64,000 nucleotides of DNA from Roseomonas sp. E05 (GCF_030063475.1 NZ_JASIRT010000002.1:1-64000), one strand, 5' to 3'. Positions 8,616 to 16,991 are shown, counted from the first letter of the stretch. Numbers and translations are program-made. Notes: generated by a model not told the origin, from the letters alone.

Positions 8616-9544
8616 GTGTCGTAATCCACTCTGGGGTCGATCCAGGCATAGAGCACGTCGACCACGAGGTTGGCGCCGATATGCGCGCCGGCGCTGATCA
8701 GGATGATGGCCTGCGTCAGCGCGAAGTCGCGCCACTGGATGGCCTTCACGCCCAGCTCGCCGATGCCGCGCCAGCCGAAGATGACCTCGATGATGAAGGC
8801 ACCGCCGAGCAGGTTGCCGAACTGCAGGCCGATCACCGTCATGACGGCCAGCAGCGTGCCCGGCAGGGCGTGCCGCAGGATGACCGACATCTCCCCCATC
8901 CCGCGCGAGCGGGCGGCGCGGATATGGTCGCGCCGGAGGAGCTCGATCATGGCCGAGCGGGCGATGCGCGACAGCGGCGCCGCCTCGATCAGGCCCAGCG
9001 TCAGCGCCGGCAGCAGCAGCGCCGCGCCGCCGCGCGGCACCACCGGGATCCATTGCAGCCAGACCGCGAAAACCAGGATCAGCAGCAGGCCGAAGAAGAA
9101 GGCGGGCATGGAGATGCCGAGCAGCCCCACCGTCATCGCCCCCAGGTCAAGCCAGGTGTCCTTCTTGGCGGCCGAAAGGATGCCCATGGGCACGCCGACC
9201 AGGATGCCGATCAGCAGCGCCGCGCCGGTCAGTTGCAGCGTGTTGATGAAGCGGTAGCCGATCTCTTCCGAGACCGGCCGGCGCAGGCGGATGGATTCGC
9301 CGAAATCGCCATGCAGCACATTCCCGGCGTAGCGGGTGAACTGGATGTACCAGGGCTGGTCCAGGCCATAACGCTCGCGCATCGCGGCGATGGCCTCGGC
9401 CGCCTCCTCCTCCGTCGTCTGCCCCTCATACATGGCGGAGACGGCATCGGTCGGGATCACCGCCTGGATCATGAAGGTGACCAGCAGGATGCCGATCACC
9501 ACAGGCAGCGCCATCAGGAGGCGGCGCAGGACGTAGCGGCTCAC
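8612..9544 (-). CDS. peptide ABC importer permease (DppB/OppB type)
   Basis: 310 residues and about six membrane helices, beginning MSRYVLRRLLMALPVVIGIL as in DppB. The periplasmic segment MRERYGLDQPWYIQF, then VLHGDFGESI, is the classic DppB signature. EAA loop: ARSRGMGEMSVILRHALPG. The GTG start at 9544 overlaps the stop of the binding-protein gene (GTGA). Confidence 0.93.
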   Translation of the reverse strand: MSRYVLRRLLMALPVVIGILLVTFMIQAVIPTDAVSAMYEGQTTEEEAAEAIAAMRERYGLDQPWYIQFTRYAGNVLHGDFGESIRLRRPVSEEIGYRFINTLQLTGAALLIGILVGVPMGILSAAKKDTWLDLGAMTVGLLGISMPAFFFGLLLILVFAVWLQWIPVVPRGGAALLLPALTLGLIEAAPLSRIARSAMIELLRRDHIRAARSRGMGEMSVILRHALPGTLLAVMTVIGLQFGNLLGGAFIIEVIFGWRGIGELGVKAIQWRDFALTQAIILISAGAHIGANLVVDVLYAWIDPRVDYDT

Positions 9545-11115
9545 CAGTCGCTCATGCGGACATCGCCGTGCAGCACCTGGTTCAGGTAGTCGAACCGGTA
9601 GTTCTGCAGGCCGGCCTGGGTGATGGTGACCTGGTGGTTGGTCAGGATCGGCACCATCAGCCGCCGCTCCAGGATCGCCTTCTGCGCCTCGGAGACCACC
9701 TTCTGCCGCTCGGCCGGGTCGAGGGTGGAGTCGACCGCGGTCAGGATGCGGGTCAGCTCCGCATCCTCCGGCAGGGTGCGGCGGTGTCCCGGTGGGCGGA
9801 ACAGGTTGGTCAGCACCAGCGGGTCGCTATAGGTCCAGCGGTTGAGGTCCATGTCCCAGCCCTCGCGCAGCAGCGAGGGATAGAAGGTGCCCCAGTCGGC
9901 GGTGGAGATGCTGATCCCGACGCCGAGATCCGCGAGGTTGCTCTGGATCACCGCCAGCGCGCGGTCGGTGACGGGGTTGGCGTAGGAGCGGACGGCGAAC
10001 TTCGCCTCCTTGCCGTCCTTGACGCGCAGGCCCTCGGGGCCGGGCTTCCAGCCCGCCTCGTCCAGCAGTGCCTTGGCCTTGGCGGGGTCGTAGGGCGTGC
10101 CGTACTGGTCGGCCACCGCCTGGTCGTAGCCAGGGATGCCGCGCGAGAGCGGGCTGAGGTCGATGGCGCCGTAGCCGCTGTAGGAGGCGCGCAGGATCGC
10201 CTCGCGGTCGATGGCGTGGCTGATGGCGTCGCGCATCGCCCGCTCGTCGAAGGGCGGGCGGAAGGAGAATTCCAGGAACAGGATGTTCTTCGCCTTCTCG
10301 TCGATGACGACGGCGAAGCGCTTGTCCTGCCGCAGCCGCTCCACCGTGTCGGTCTGGAGCTCCGCCGCGCTCAGCTCGCCGGTCTGCAGGGCGGAGAAGG
10401 CGACGCCCTCCTCCGGCAGCACGCTCAGCGTGATCTGGTCGGCATAGGGGGCGCCCTTGTTCACCGCGTCCGGCCGTAGCTGGCGGTAGTGCGGATTGCG
10501 CACCAGCACCAGCTCGGTGCCGGCCGACCAGGACTTGAACATGTAGGGCCCGGTGCCGACGGGGCGGCGGCCGTATTGCCGCCCCGCCTTCTGCACCGCG
10601 GTGGGCGAGTTGACGCCATAGGTGGCGCTGGAGAGCAGGATCATCGCCGCGGCGAAGGGGCGACTGAAGGTGAGGCGGAAGCGCAGCGGGTCCAGCACCT
10701 CGCAGCTTTCCAGCGCCGAAATCTGGCCGCGCACCGGCGAGGCCATCTTCGGGTCGAGGATGCTGTCGAAGTGGAACTTCACCGCGGCGGCGTCGAGCTC
10801 GGTACCGTCGTGGAACTTGGTGCCGGGCCGCAGCGTGAAGGTGATCTGCCTGTTGTCCTCGCTGAAGGACCAGGACTCCGCCAGCCAGGGCTGCGGCTTG
10901 CCCTCGTTGTCGATGTAGATCAGGCGGTCGTGCAGGAAGTTGAGGCAGGTGTTGACGGTGAGCGAAACGCTCTGGCCGCTGTGGAGCGACTCCGGGTCCT
11001 CGGTCAGGCGGTAGCGCAGCTCCTTCAGCGGCGCGGCGCCGGCGCGCCGCGGCAAGGCAGCCAGACTGGGGGCGGCCAGGGCGGACAAGGCCATGAAAGA
11101 GCGGCGAGTCGGCAT
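9541..11115 (-). CDS. peptide ABC importer periplasmic binding protein (SBP family 5)
   Basis: 524 residues, the usual length for family 5 binding proteins. The N-terminus MPTRRSFMALSALAAPSLA has a twin-arginine pattern, so Tat export is likely, with cleavage after the AGA near residue 28. Core family features include LAESWSFSEDNRQITFTLRP, then KFHDGTELDAAAVKFHFDS. The ATG at 11115 has GGGAGAA about 8 bases upstream; a longer open frame to 11598 is rejected because it has no homology. First gene of the importer operon and selector of its substrate. Confidence 0.93.
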   Translation of the reverse strand: MPTRRSFMALSALAAPSLAALPRRAGAAPLKELRYRLTEDPESLHSGQSVSLTVNTCLNFLHDRLIYIDNEGKPQPWLAESWSFSEDNRQITFTLRPGTKFHDGTELDAAAVKFHFDSILDPKMASPVRGQISALESCEVLDPLRFRLTFSRPFAAAMILLSSATYGVNSPTAVQKAGRQYGRRPVGTGPYMFKSWSAGTELVLVRNPHYRQLRPDAVNKGAPYADQITLSVLPEEGVAFSALQTGELSAAELQTDTVERLRQDKRFAVVIDEKAKNILFLEFSFRPPFDERAMRDAISHAIDREAILRASYSGYGAIDLSPLSRGIPGYDQAVADQYGTPYDPAKAKALLDEAGWKPGPEGLRVKDGKEAKFAVRSYANPVTDRALAVIQSNLADLGVGISISTADWGTFYPSLLREGWDMDLNRWTYSDPLVLTNLFRPPGHRRTLPEDAELTRILTAVDSTLDPAERQKVVSEAQKAILERRLMVPILTNHQVTITQAGLQNYRFDYLNQVLHGDVRMSDW

Positions 11116-11160
11116 TGGCAGCAGTTCTCCCGGATTCGGCGCTCGGCTGCGAAGGACAAG

Positions 11161-11176
11161 GTGCAGCCGGCTGCAC
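11161..11176. promoter_or_regulatory. 16-bp perfect palindrome upstream of the peptide-importer operon
   Basis: GTGCAGCCGGCTGCAC reads the same on both strands and lies 45 bases before the start of the binding-protein gene, where an operator or a leader hairpin would be expected. No regulator gene lies nearby. A regulatory role is inferred from position. Confidence 0.4.
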
Positions 11177-11431
11177 AGAGAGAAGCAACATGCGTGCCAT
11201 TGCGCGCAGTGCCGCCTTCCCTTGGAACGCGACCACTTTGGAAAGCGGGGAGGGGATATGCGTGCTCCGCAAATAGGCGGGGCTGGTGCTCCTGGGCATC
11301 CATGCGGCAAGCCGGGCACTGTATTCGCCAGGGTCCAGCCAGGGGGGCGATACAACCCGCTGGATTTCTCTGGATTTTCTTCGCCCGAACGGGCTTGGGG
11401 GGCGGGGGGACTGGGACGGTGCGGTTGTTCC
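11177..11431. other. intergenic stretch, nothing recognised
   Basis: Between the palindrome and the insertion-sequence debris there is no convincing coding frame, repeat or RNA. It may hold the promoter of the peptide-importer operon; no clear -35/-10 pair was found. Confidence 0.4.
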
Positions 11432-11505
11432 TGGCTGTCGGATGAAGTCTGGGCGGCAATCAATCCGCACCTGCCATATTGCCGGGCCGATGATCGCCGC
11501 CGGCC
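11432..11505 (+). mobile_element. IS5-family transposase, N-terminal fragment
   Basis: The plus strand encodes WLSDEVWAAINPHLP, followed after a few residues by ADDRRR. This matches the N-terminus of IS5-family transposases (W-L-x-D-x-x-W-x-x-I-x-P-H-L-P, then R-x-D-D-R-R). Nothing of the rest of the gene follows; it breaks into IS3 debris. Confidence 0.6.
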
Positions 11506-11540
11506 CTTCACCTTACGTCCCGCGGCGCCGGTGTCCGGGC

Positions 11541-11822
11541 CACTTTTCGCCTGAGGTCCGGGACCGGCGGTGCGGATGGTGCCGGAGCCAGACCTCACGG
11601 GAGGCGATCGGCTCGATTGCAGTCAAGCTGCCGTTGCCCGGCGGAGGCGCTGCGGCAATGGGCCGGGCAAGCCGAGCGTGACGGTGGCCCGTGCCCTGAG
11701 CCAACGGCAGCGGGGCGCGAGCGCGTCAAGGCACTGGAACGCGAGAATCGTGAGCGCACCAGTGAGATTCTGAAGGCGCCCGCCTATTTCGCGATGGCGG
11801 AGCTCGACCCCCGCTCGAAGCC
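11541..11822 (+). mobile_element. IS3-family OrfA remnant, frameshifted
   Basis: Pieces of an IS3-family OrfA appear in order but in different frames: HFSPEVRDR (11541-11567), REAIGSIAVK (about 11598-11627), LRQWAGQAERDGG (about 11650-11688), ERVKALERENRE, then EILKAPAYFAMAELDPRSK (to about 11820). Together they follow the normal OrfA layout of helix-turn-helix then leucine-zipper-like tail. At least two frame changes destroy it. OrfB is not recognisable beyond a possible few codons. Confidence 0.7.
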
Positions 11823-12058
11823 ATGCTCGCCGTCACTGACCATCAGCATGCGCCCTGGGTGTTGGGCGGCATGGAAAGCCGGACCCCTGACGATGTGGGG
11901 AACAGGCCCCTTTCCTGAGCGAGGAGATCCTGATGGACGTGACGATGATGGACCCTGCTGGCGTTGGAGAGGTCAGTCAGGGGGCTGACCGGCTTCACGA
12001 GAGAAGGCCGGGGGCATTCAGCGGATGCGCCTGAGCGGCGGCTCACGAATTCAGCGCC

Positions 12059-12586
12059 TCAGGGCGCTGCCGTCCTGATCCTCTCCAGGTCCAACTCGCC
12101 CTTGGCGCCCCAGCCCCGGACATCGGTCGGCACCTCGGGGCGGAAGTGCTCATAGAGCCTGAAGCCGATGCGGTTCAGGTCCTCCGGTCCGTATTGAATG
12201 GCCAGCGCCTCCATGGCCGCGCGGACCTCCTCCAGGCGCTTGCCGAACGCCCGGGCGACATAGGCCTGCGCCGGGGCGGCGGGGGCGGGCTTGCCCCCGC
12301 CCGCATCGGCCAGCACCACGCCATCCGCGTCGTGGGTCAGCACCACCTCCTTGCCGAGAAGCCTGGTTGTCTCGCTCGGCTTCACCGGTGCCGCCTCCTT
12401 CTGGTGCTCGCCCTCATCGGCGATGCCGAGGCGTCGTGCCTTGGCCCGGGCGGCAGTGCCCGCCACATGGCTGGCGAGGCTGAAAGCGGTGTCTGGCGGG
12501 TGGCCCAGGCGCTCTGCCACCACCGCGGCCCACAGGGTCAGGACGGGCGCCCGGTTGACGCGGATGAGTGTTCCGGAAGGGCTCAT
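12059..12586 (-). CDS. conserved hypothetical protein
   Basis: 175 residues from the ATG at 12586 (MSPSGTLIRVNRAPVLTLWA); a GTG four codons earlier (12598) is an alternative, and neither has a good ribosome site. The sequence is soluble, with no signal peptide or membrane helix. It appears to have an N-terminal helical part (VVAERLGHPPDTAFSLASHV, with ARAKARRLGI) and a C-terminal part containing RAFGKRLEEVRAAMEALA and YEHFRPEVPTDVRGWG. I recognise the overall pattern as a recurrent uncharacterised protein but cannot assign a function. It stands alone next to IS debris. Confidence 0.65.
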   Translation of the reverse strand: MSPSGTLIRVNRAPVLTLWAAVVAERLGHPPDTAFSLASHVAGTAARAKARRLGIADEGEHQKEAAPVKPSETTRLLGKEVVLTHDADGVVLADAGGGKPAPAAPAQAYVARAFGKRLEEVRAAMEALAIQYGPEDLNRIGFRLYEHFRPEVPTDVRGWGAKGELDLERIRTAAP

Positions 12587-12844
12587 GAAGGCGGGCACCG
12601 TAAAATGTCATTCTGGAGGGAACGGCATAGGTCGGCCCAGGTTGTTCGGCGCGCCATCCGGCGCTCAGTCCGGGCCTCTCAGGAATTCCTTCTCCGTCCT
12701 GCCGGCAGAGGGGGCGCCTCCATGGCGATTCCGACGGCACATGCTACGGGGCTCCACCCCGGAGGCGTCATTCGGTGGCGGCTTCACCTTCCCGTGTGCT
12801 AAATGCCTTCGGCTCCACGGCCCTGAGGCGGAGCTGACCCAAGT

Positions 12845-13645
12845 ATGCGGGGTAGACCTGTGAGCAGGCTGTGGAAGCTCGTAACGGCACCGGAAATCAA
12901 GGATCGCCGGGACCTGGTCCGGTATGTCTTCCTGGCAACAGCGCTCTCGGTGGCCATGGCGCTGGCGCTGGACGTGGCCAATCAGCTCACCTTCTTCTTG
13001 GGCTGGCCCGCCGCGTTCAGGTCGTGGATCGTCACGATCGGCGTTGCGCTGGTGATCGCCGTTCCGATCCTGTCTTGGATCGGGAGAGCGCATCTGGCCC
13101 TTTACCACGCCAAGCAGCAGGTTGAGACCCTCAGCCGCACGGATCCGCTTACGAGCCTGCCGAACCGGCGGGCGCTGCTGGAAAGGGCAGAGCAGTCGGA
13201 TGTGACCTTGATGGTGCTGGTCATCCTCGATATCGACCACTTCAAGAAGGTGAATGACATCTACGGCCACCGGGTCGGCGACGCGGTCTTGCGCGAAGTG
13301 AGCCGGATCATGGCGGCGTCCCTGAAGGGCCTCGGCATGCTCGCCCGCATTGGCGGAGAGGAGTTCGCGCTGGTTTCCAGCGGCGTCTCTCCCGAGGATG
13401 TCATAGAGCGCCTGAAAGCGCTGCGCCGCCAGGTCGCGGCTCACCCGCTTTTGGCAGCAGGGCAGGCGGTCGCGGTGACCATTTCGGCAGGAGTGGCGGT
13501 GCGGAACAGCAAGACGCTGGACGAGTTGTACACGGAGGCTGACCGCGCCCTTTATGTCGCAAAGCATGGCGGCCGGAATCAGATCCGGTTGTCGGACGAG
13601 TTGCGGGCGATGCTCGGCATTGAGGCACCGCGCTCTGTAGCCTGA
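12845..13645 (+). CDS. membrane-anchored diguanylate cyclase (GGDEF)
   Basis: 266 residues. Two membrane helices (about 27-52 and 60-78), a short linker helix, then a GGDEF domain (about 95-255). The active-site loop is G170-G-E-E-F174, and the metal-binding Asp residues are in VILDID (129, 131), so it should make c-di-GMP from two GTP. The RxxD inhibitory site is absent before GGEEF, so product inhibition through that site is not expected. There is no recognisable sensor domain except the small membrane part. ATG 12845 is used; GTG 12860 is a plausible alternative with GGGGTAG just before it. Confidence 0.9.
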   Translation: MRGRPVSRLWKLVTAPEIKDRRDLVRYVFLATALSVAMALALDVANQLTFFLGWPAAFRSWIVTIGVALVIAVPILSWIGRAHLALYHAKQQVETLSRTDPLTSLPNRRALLERAEQSDVTLMVLVILDIDHFKKVNDIYGHRVGDAVLREVSRIMAASLKGLGMLARIGGEEFALVSSGVSPEDVIERLKALRRQVAAHPLLAAGQAVAVTISAGVAVRNSKTLDELYTEADRALYVAKHGGRNQIRLSDELRAMLGIEAPRSVA

Positions 13646-13900
13646 ACCGGCGGCCGACGGAGGGAGTGTATCCGGGCAAGGAGGGCATTCTCCAGGCGGC
13701 TGCGCAGGCCTGCGCGACCCGGACAATCCCGGTTCCGTCAAATTGTGCCTGCAAGGCATCCGAGAGCCTCGTCTGCGTCAGCCTCTGCCGCGAGCGGTTT
13801 TTTCGCGGGCATTTCCTCCGGCACCCCTGCAGAGTCCCAGCCCTCATCCGCGCTTCAGCCGGCAGGCAGGCGGCACCACCGCGGCTGCCAGCCAGCTGTG

Positions 13901-14617
13901 TCATCCCAGCACGAGCAGGAGCGCCCCATAGGCCACGACGCCGAGCAGGAAGGCATTGAAGCGGCTCTTCCGTTCCTCCGGCAGTTCTTCCTTCATGACG
14001 TTCAGGACCACGCCGCCCGCCAAAAAGGCGAAGAGCCCATCCACGATCGGGCGCGGCACCTCGATCAGCCGTCCCGCCAGCCAGCCCAGGAGAATGGCCG
14101 CAGCCAGGATCCAGCGTGCAGTGCGGTTGTAGGCCTGCGGATGATCAAGCTGCATGCCGTAATCATTGGACAGGAAATGCAGGCCCATGGCGCTGCCATA
14201 CAGCAGGAGGGAGGCGAGGCCGGCTTCCTCGCGGTGCAGCAGCAGATAGCCGATGATGAGGTTGTAGAGGGTCAGGCTTCCTGCATGCAGCCAGAATACC
14301 CCCGCGGCACTGTCATCGGCTCCCGCATGCCCGGCGGGCGCCCTGGCGAGGCGCACCCGGCGCTCCACGCCGTAGAAGGCGACCAGTCCGACCAGGGCAA
14401 TGACGAAGTAGACGGTTTCCGACTCAACCCCGGCGCGCCGGTGGGCCGCTGCCAGGTCCGGCAGCAGGTGCAGGAAGATATAGGCCACCGCCGCACCGCC
14501 CGCGGCGGAGAGCCAGCGGCTGCGCGGGACGCCCCGCAGGATTCGCATGCGGCTGACGAAAAGGTGGATCGCCGCGAGGCAGGCGGCGATCAGCAGGGCG
14601 GTGAAGGAAAGGGTCAT
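13901..14617 (-). CDS. conserved membrane protein, about seven helices, function unknown
   Basis: 238 residues with roughly seven membrane helices, starting MTLSFTALLIAACLAA; GGAGAGAG precedes the ATG. Helix-embedded motifs AYIFLHLLPDLAAAH (about residue 50) and FAFLAGGVVLNVMKEELPEE (about 200) resemble, loosely, the His/Asp/Glu-bearing helices of ZIP metal transporters. The length and the rest of the sequence do not allow that call. It is divergent from creA across a 359-base gap. Confidence 0.7.
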   Translation of the reverse strand: MTLSFTALLIAACLAAIHLFVSRMRILRGVPRSRWLSAAGGAAVAYIFLHLLPDLAAAHRRAGVESETVYFVIALVGLVAFYGVERRVRLARAPAGHAGADDSAAGVFWLHAGSLTLYNLIIGYLLLHREEAGLASLLLYGSAMGLHFLSNDYGMQLDHPQAYNRTARWILAAAILLGWLAGRLIEVPRPIVDGLFAFLAGGVVLNVMKEELPEERKSRFNAFLLGVVAYGALLLVLG

Positions 14618-14976
14618 CGGGCTCTCTCCGCCAGGGGAGGAGAAGCCAACCCTGGCGGAAGCCGGCGGTTGCGGCACGGCGCCCGAAGGGCCAGCGTCCG
14701 GCTCAGGACAGAGTGCGGCGAAACCCTGGCAGGCCGCTGCGGTTAGCCCGGCATGCAGCGTCGGGGGCTGCACGGCACCGGCTAGGGCAGGTGGCACGAC
14801 CGCGCACCGGCACGGCAGGATCCGGGAAGCCAAGCGTCATGGCCATTCCCGTCAGGCGACCGCACGGGAGGTCCGGCCATTTCTGGAATCCGCCCGCAAC
14901 CGGCACAGCCGGCACCTGGCGCCGTAGCAGTGATTTTCACCGGCGCCGCGGCGCCAAAGCCATGCGAGAGCAAACC
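14618..14976. other. divergent intergenic region, nothing recognised
   Basis: Must hold the promoters of the membrane protein (minus) and creA (plus). No convincing promoter hexamers, operator palindrome, RNA or small gene was found. Confidence 0.4.
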
Positions 14977-15459
14977 ATGAAGCGCCTTGTCCTTGCCGCT
15001 GCAGCCGTGTTGCTCGCCGCCGCTCCGGCCGGAGCCAAGCAGGTCGGCGAGATCAGCACTGACTGGACGGGCAATGACATCGTCGTGGAGGCGGTCAACG
15101 ATCCGCAAGTGCAGGGCGTGACCTGTCATCTGACCTATTTCAGCCGCGGCCTCATCGACCGCATGTCGAAGGGCAACTGGTTCGAGGATCCTTCCAACTC
15201 CTCGATCGCCTGTCGTCAGACCGGGCCGATCACTATCGGCGACATCGAGACGGACGAAAATGGAGAGGAGGTCTTCAGCGAAGGCCGCAGCCTCATCTTC
15301 AAGTCGCTACGGGTCCGCCGCATCTACGACCGTGAGAACAACACGCTGATCTACGTCTCCTATTCCCGTCAGATCAAGGATAGCAGCGCGAAGATGGCCA
15401 TCTCGACCGTGCCGCTGTTCGATCGGCAGGTTTCCTGGAGCAAGGGGCGGCCCGAGTAA
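14977..15459 (+). CDS. creA: CreA family periplasmic protein
   Basis: 160 residues. Signal peptide MKRLVLAAAAVLLAAAPAGA, with predicted cleavage before KQVGEI. The mature part has the CreA family layout: KQVGEISTDWTGNDIVVEA, DPQVQGVTCHLTYFSRG, SIACRQTGPI, FKSLRVRRIYDRENNTLIY. The two Cys residues could form a disulphide. ATG 14977 is chosen over 14962 because GAGAG lies just before it and the signal peptide begins there. Biochemical role of CreA is not established. Confidence 0.88.
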   Translation: MKRLVLAAAAVLLAAAPAGAKQVGEISTDWTGNDIVVEAVNDPQVQGVTCHLTYFSRGLIDRMSKGNWFEDPSNSSIACRQTGPITIGDIETDENGEEVFSEGRSLIFKSLRVRRIYDRENNTLIYVSYSRQIKDSSAKMAISTVPLFDRQVSWSKGRPE

Positions 15460-15611
15460 GCTGAAGTTCGCGGCACCGGCCTGCTGCCGTCGTGCACCAG
15501 GTGTGTTCATCGCCTTGTGGCAATTTCCGCACGCTCCCTTACATGGACACTGCATCGCCGGACGAGGCGTCCAGAGAGGGGCCTCCACGAACAACAGGCA
15601 AGGGAGGAGAG

Positions 15612-15899
15612 ATGATGCCGTTGGCTGTTGTCGCCAAGCTCAAGGCAAAGCAGGGATGCGAGGAGCAGCTCGGCGCGATGCTGAAAGGGCTCGTCCAGCC
15701 GACCAGGGCTGAGCGAGGCTGCATCAACTACGACCTGCACCGGTCACACGAGGATCCCGGCCTCTTTGTCTTCTACGAGAACTGGGAGGACCGGCCGCTC
15801 TGGGAGGCTCACATGAACTCTCCGCATCTGGTGGAATTCAATGAAAAGCAGGGCGCCGTGACGGAGAGCTGGGAATTGTTCGTGGGCGAGAAAATCTAG
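15612..15899 (+). CDS. antibiotic biosynthesis monooxygenase (ABM) domain protein, YgiN-like
   Basis: 95 residues, one ABM ferredoxin-like fold: MMPLAVVAKLKAKQGCEEQL, then the conserved RAERGCINYDLHRSHEDPG and FVFYENWEDRPLWEAHMNSP. Such proteins are cofactor-free quinol oxygenases or of unknown function. A strong GGGAGGAGAG sits directly before the ATGATG start. Followed after 37 bases by an MBL-fold gene on the same strand, probably co-transcribed. Confidence 0.85.
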   Translation: MMPLAVVAKLKAKQGCEEQLGAMLKGLVQPTRAERGCINYDLHRSHEDPGLFVFYENWEDRPLWEAHMNSPHLVEFNEKQGAVTESWELFVGEKI

Positions 15900-15936
15900 T
15901 CCGCGCGCCGTGGCCTGATCATTTTCGGAGGCAACC

Positions 15937-16623
15937 GTGAAGATCACGTTCTATGCTCATGCGAGCTTTCGCCTGGAAGCGAACGGCCTGGTGGTCATCA
16001 CCGACCCTTACACGCCCGGCAAAAGCGGCTTCGATCCCATCAACGAACCCGCCGACATCGTGATCATGAGCTCGGCCACGGACGACTTCCATTCCGATCC
16101 GAGCCATGTGGAGGGCGCGCCGGTTGTCGTCAACGCACTGGAACTCCCGCCGGAAGGCGCCGAGATGCGCGGGATCACCATCCGCCCCTTTCCGGCTTAC
16201 GAGAGCCTGACCTTCGACTACCAGGCGGCAGCCGGGCGGGACCCGGATGCCAATGCCCTCTATCACTTCACCCTGGGTGGACTGCGCGTGCTCCACATGG
16301 GCGACATCGGCAATCCGGTCGCGCCCGAGCATCTGGAGGCGCTGCGCGGGCAGGTCGATATCCTGTTGGCCCTGACGGGCGAGCACGCGACCATCGCGCT
16401 CGACGACCTGGATCAGGCGATCAAGGCAATCGGGCCGCGCGTTATCATCCCCATGCACTATTTCAGTCCGCGCGGTGTGCTGAAGATCGAACCGGTGGAC
16501 CGGTTCATCGCGCGCTTCCCGCCGGAAGCCGTCACGCGGGTCGGCGGCCCGGAACTGGAACTGACGCCCGAGACGCTGCCAAGCGATGCCCCGCACATCT
16601 ATGTGCTGGAACAGTCCCGTTAG
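15937..16623 (+). CDS. MBL-fold protein, UlaG/YtnP-like, with altered metal motif
   Basis: 228 residues, metallo-beta-lactamase fold: MKITFYAHASFRLEANG with VVITDPYTPG, the later LHMGDIG and IIPMHYFSPRG segments. At the place of the usual H-x-H-x-D-H zinc motif the sequence reads SSATDDFHSDPSH, so most first-site ligands are changed while the GD and MHY positions remain. It may bind a different metal set or have lost hydrolase activity. Cytoplasmic. Second gene after the ABM protein; AGGCAACC is a weak ribosome site. Confidence 0.8.
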   Translation: MKITFYAHASFRLEANGLVVITDPYTPGKSGFDPINEPADIVIMSSATDDFHSDPSHVEGAPVVVNALELPPEGAEMRGITIRPFPAYESLTFDYQAAAGRDPDANALYHFTLGGLRVLHMGDIGNPVAPEHLEALRGQVDILLALTGEHATIALDDLDQAIKAIGPRVIIPMHYFSPRGVLKIEPVDRFIARFPPEAVTRVGGPELELTPETLPSDAPHIYVLEQSR

Positions 16624-16651
16624 AAAAGACTTTTTCTGGTGGAGCGGCTTT

Positions 16652-16860
16652 CGGGGGGGGGGGCATAGCCCAGCACGCGCCCCGCGAAGAACAGGACCTG
16701 CCAGGCCAGCGGGTTCAGGAACCAGCCGCCGCCGATCCGGTTCGGCAGGTTCACCCCGCTGACCCGCACCGCGATGTAGCCGGCGCCCGACAGCGCCATC
16801 AGCAGGATAGGGCGCCGCCGCAGCGCCACGCCACGCGCCAGATCGACGCGCAGGTCCCGA
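16652..16860 (-). pseudogene. OpgC-type acyltransferase fragment
   Basis: The minus strand encodes RRRPILLMALSGAGYIAVRV, then NRIGGGWFLNPLAWQVLFF, then AGRVLGYA. The G-G-W-F-x-N-P-x-A-W-Q-x-L-F pattern is characteristic of OpgC membrane proteins, which succinylate periplasmic glucans. Only about 60 codons survive. The fragment runs into an 11-base G tract (16653-16663) at its 3' side and into unrelated coding at its 5' side, so it is truncated at both ends. Confidence 0.6.
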
Positions 16861-16991
16861 TGGGCGCTGATGCCGTACTGTCGGCCGATGGGATGCACCA
16901 CAATGGCCGGGGCTATGAATGCCTCGCCGCGGCGGTGACGGACGCCATCCTGGCCGCGACCGGCGGGCCGGAGATCGCCTCGCCGCGCTAG
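16854..16991 (+). pseudogene. SGNH/GDSL hydrolase C-terminal fragment
   Basis: The plus frame reads ADAVLSADGMHHNGRGYECL, then AAAVTDAILAATGG, ending in TAG at 16989. D-G-x-H-x-N-x-x-G-Y is the catalytic Asp/His block near the C-terminus of SGNH hydrolases. The GDS block and the rest of the domain are missing upstream, where sequence belongs to the OpgC fragment on the other strand. A deletion junction at about 16855 probably joined the two. Confidence 0.55.

Noticed and set aside
11116-11598. Extended N-terminus of the peptide-binding protein
   Set aside because: The signal peptide and a good ribosome site define the start at 11115; the extension is non-homologous and crosses the palindrome.
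12059-12586. Antitoxin or phage-related small gene next to IS debris
   Set aside because: Its length, composition and N-terminus suggest a conserved housekeeping-type hypothetical protein; no partner toxin or phage gene is adjacent.
13901-14617. ZIP-family metal transporter
   Set aside because: Two helices look loosely ZIP-like, but the His-rich loop and the family helix order are not convincing, so it is left as a membrane protein of unknown function.
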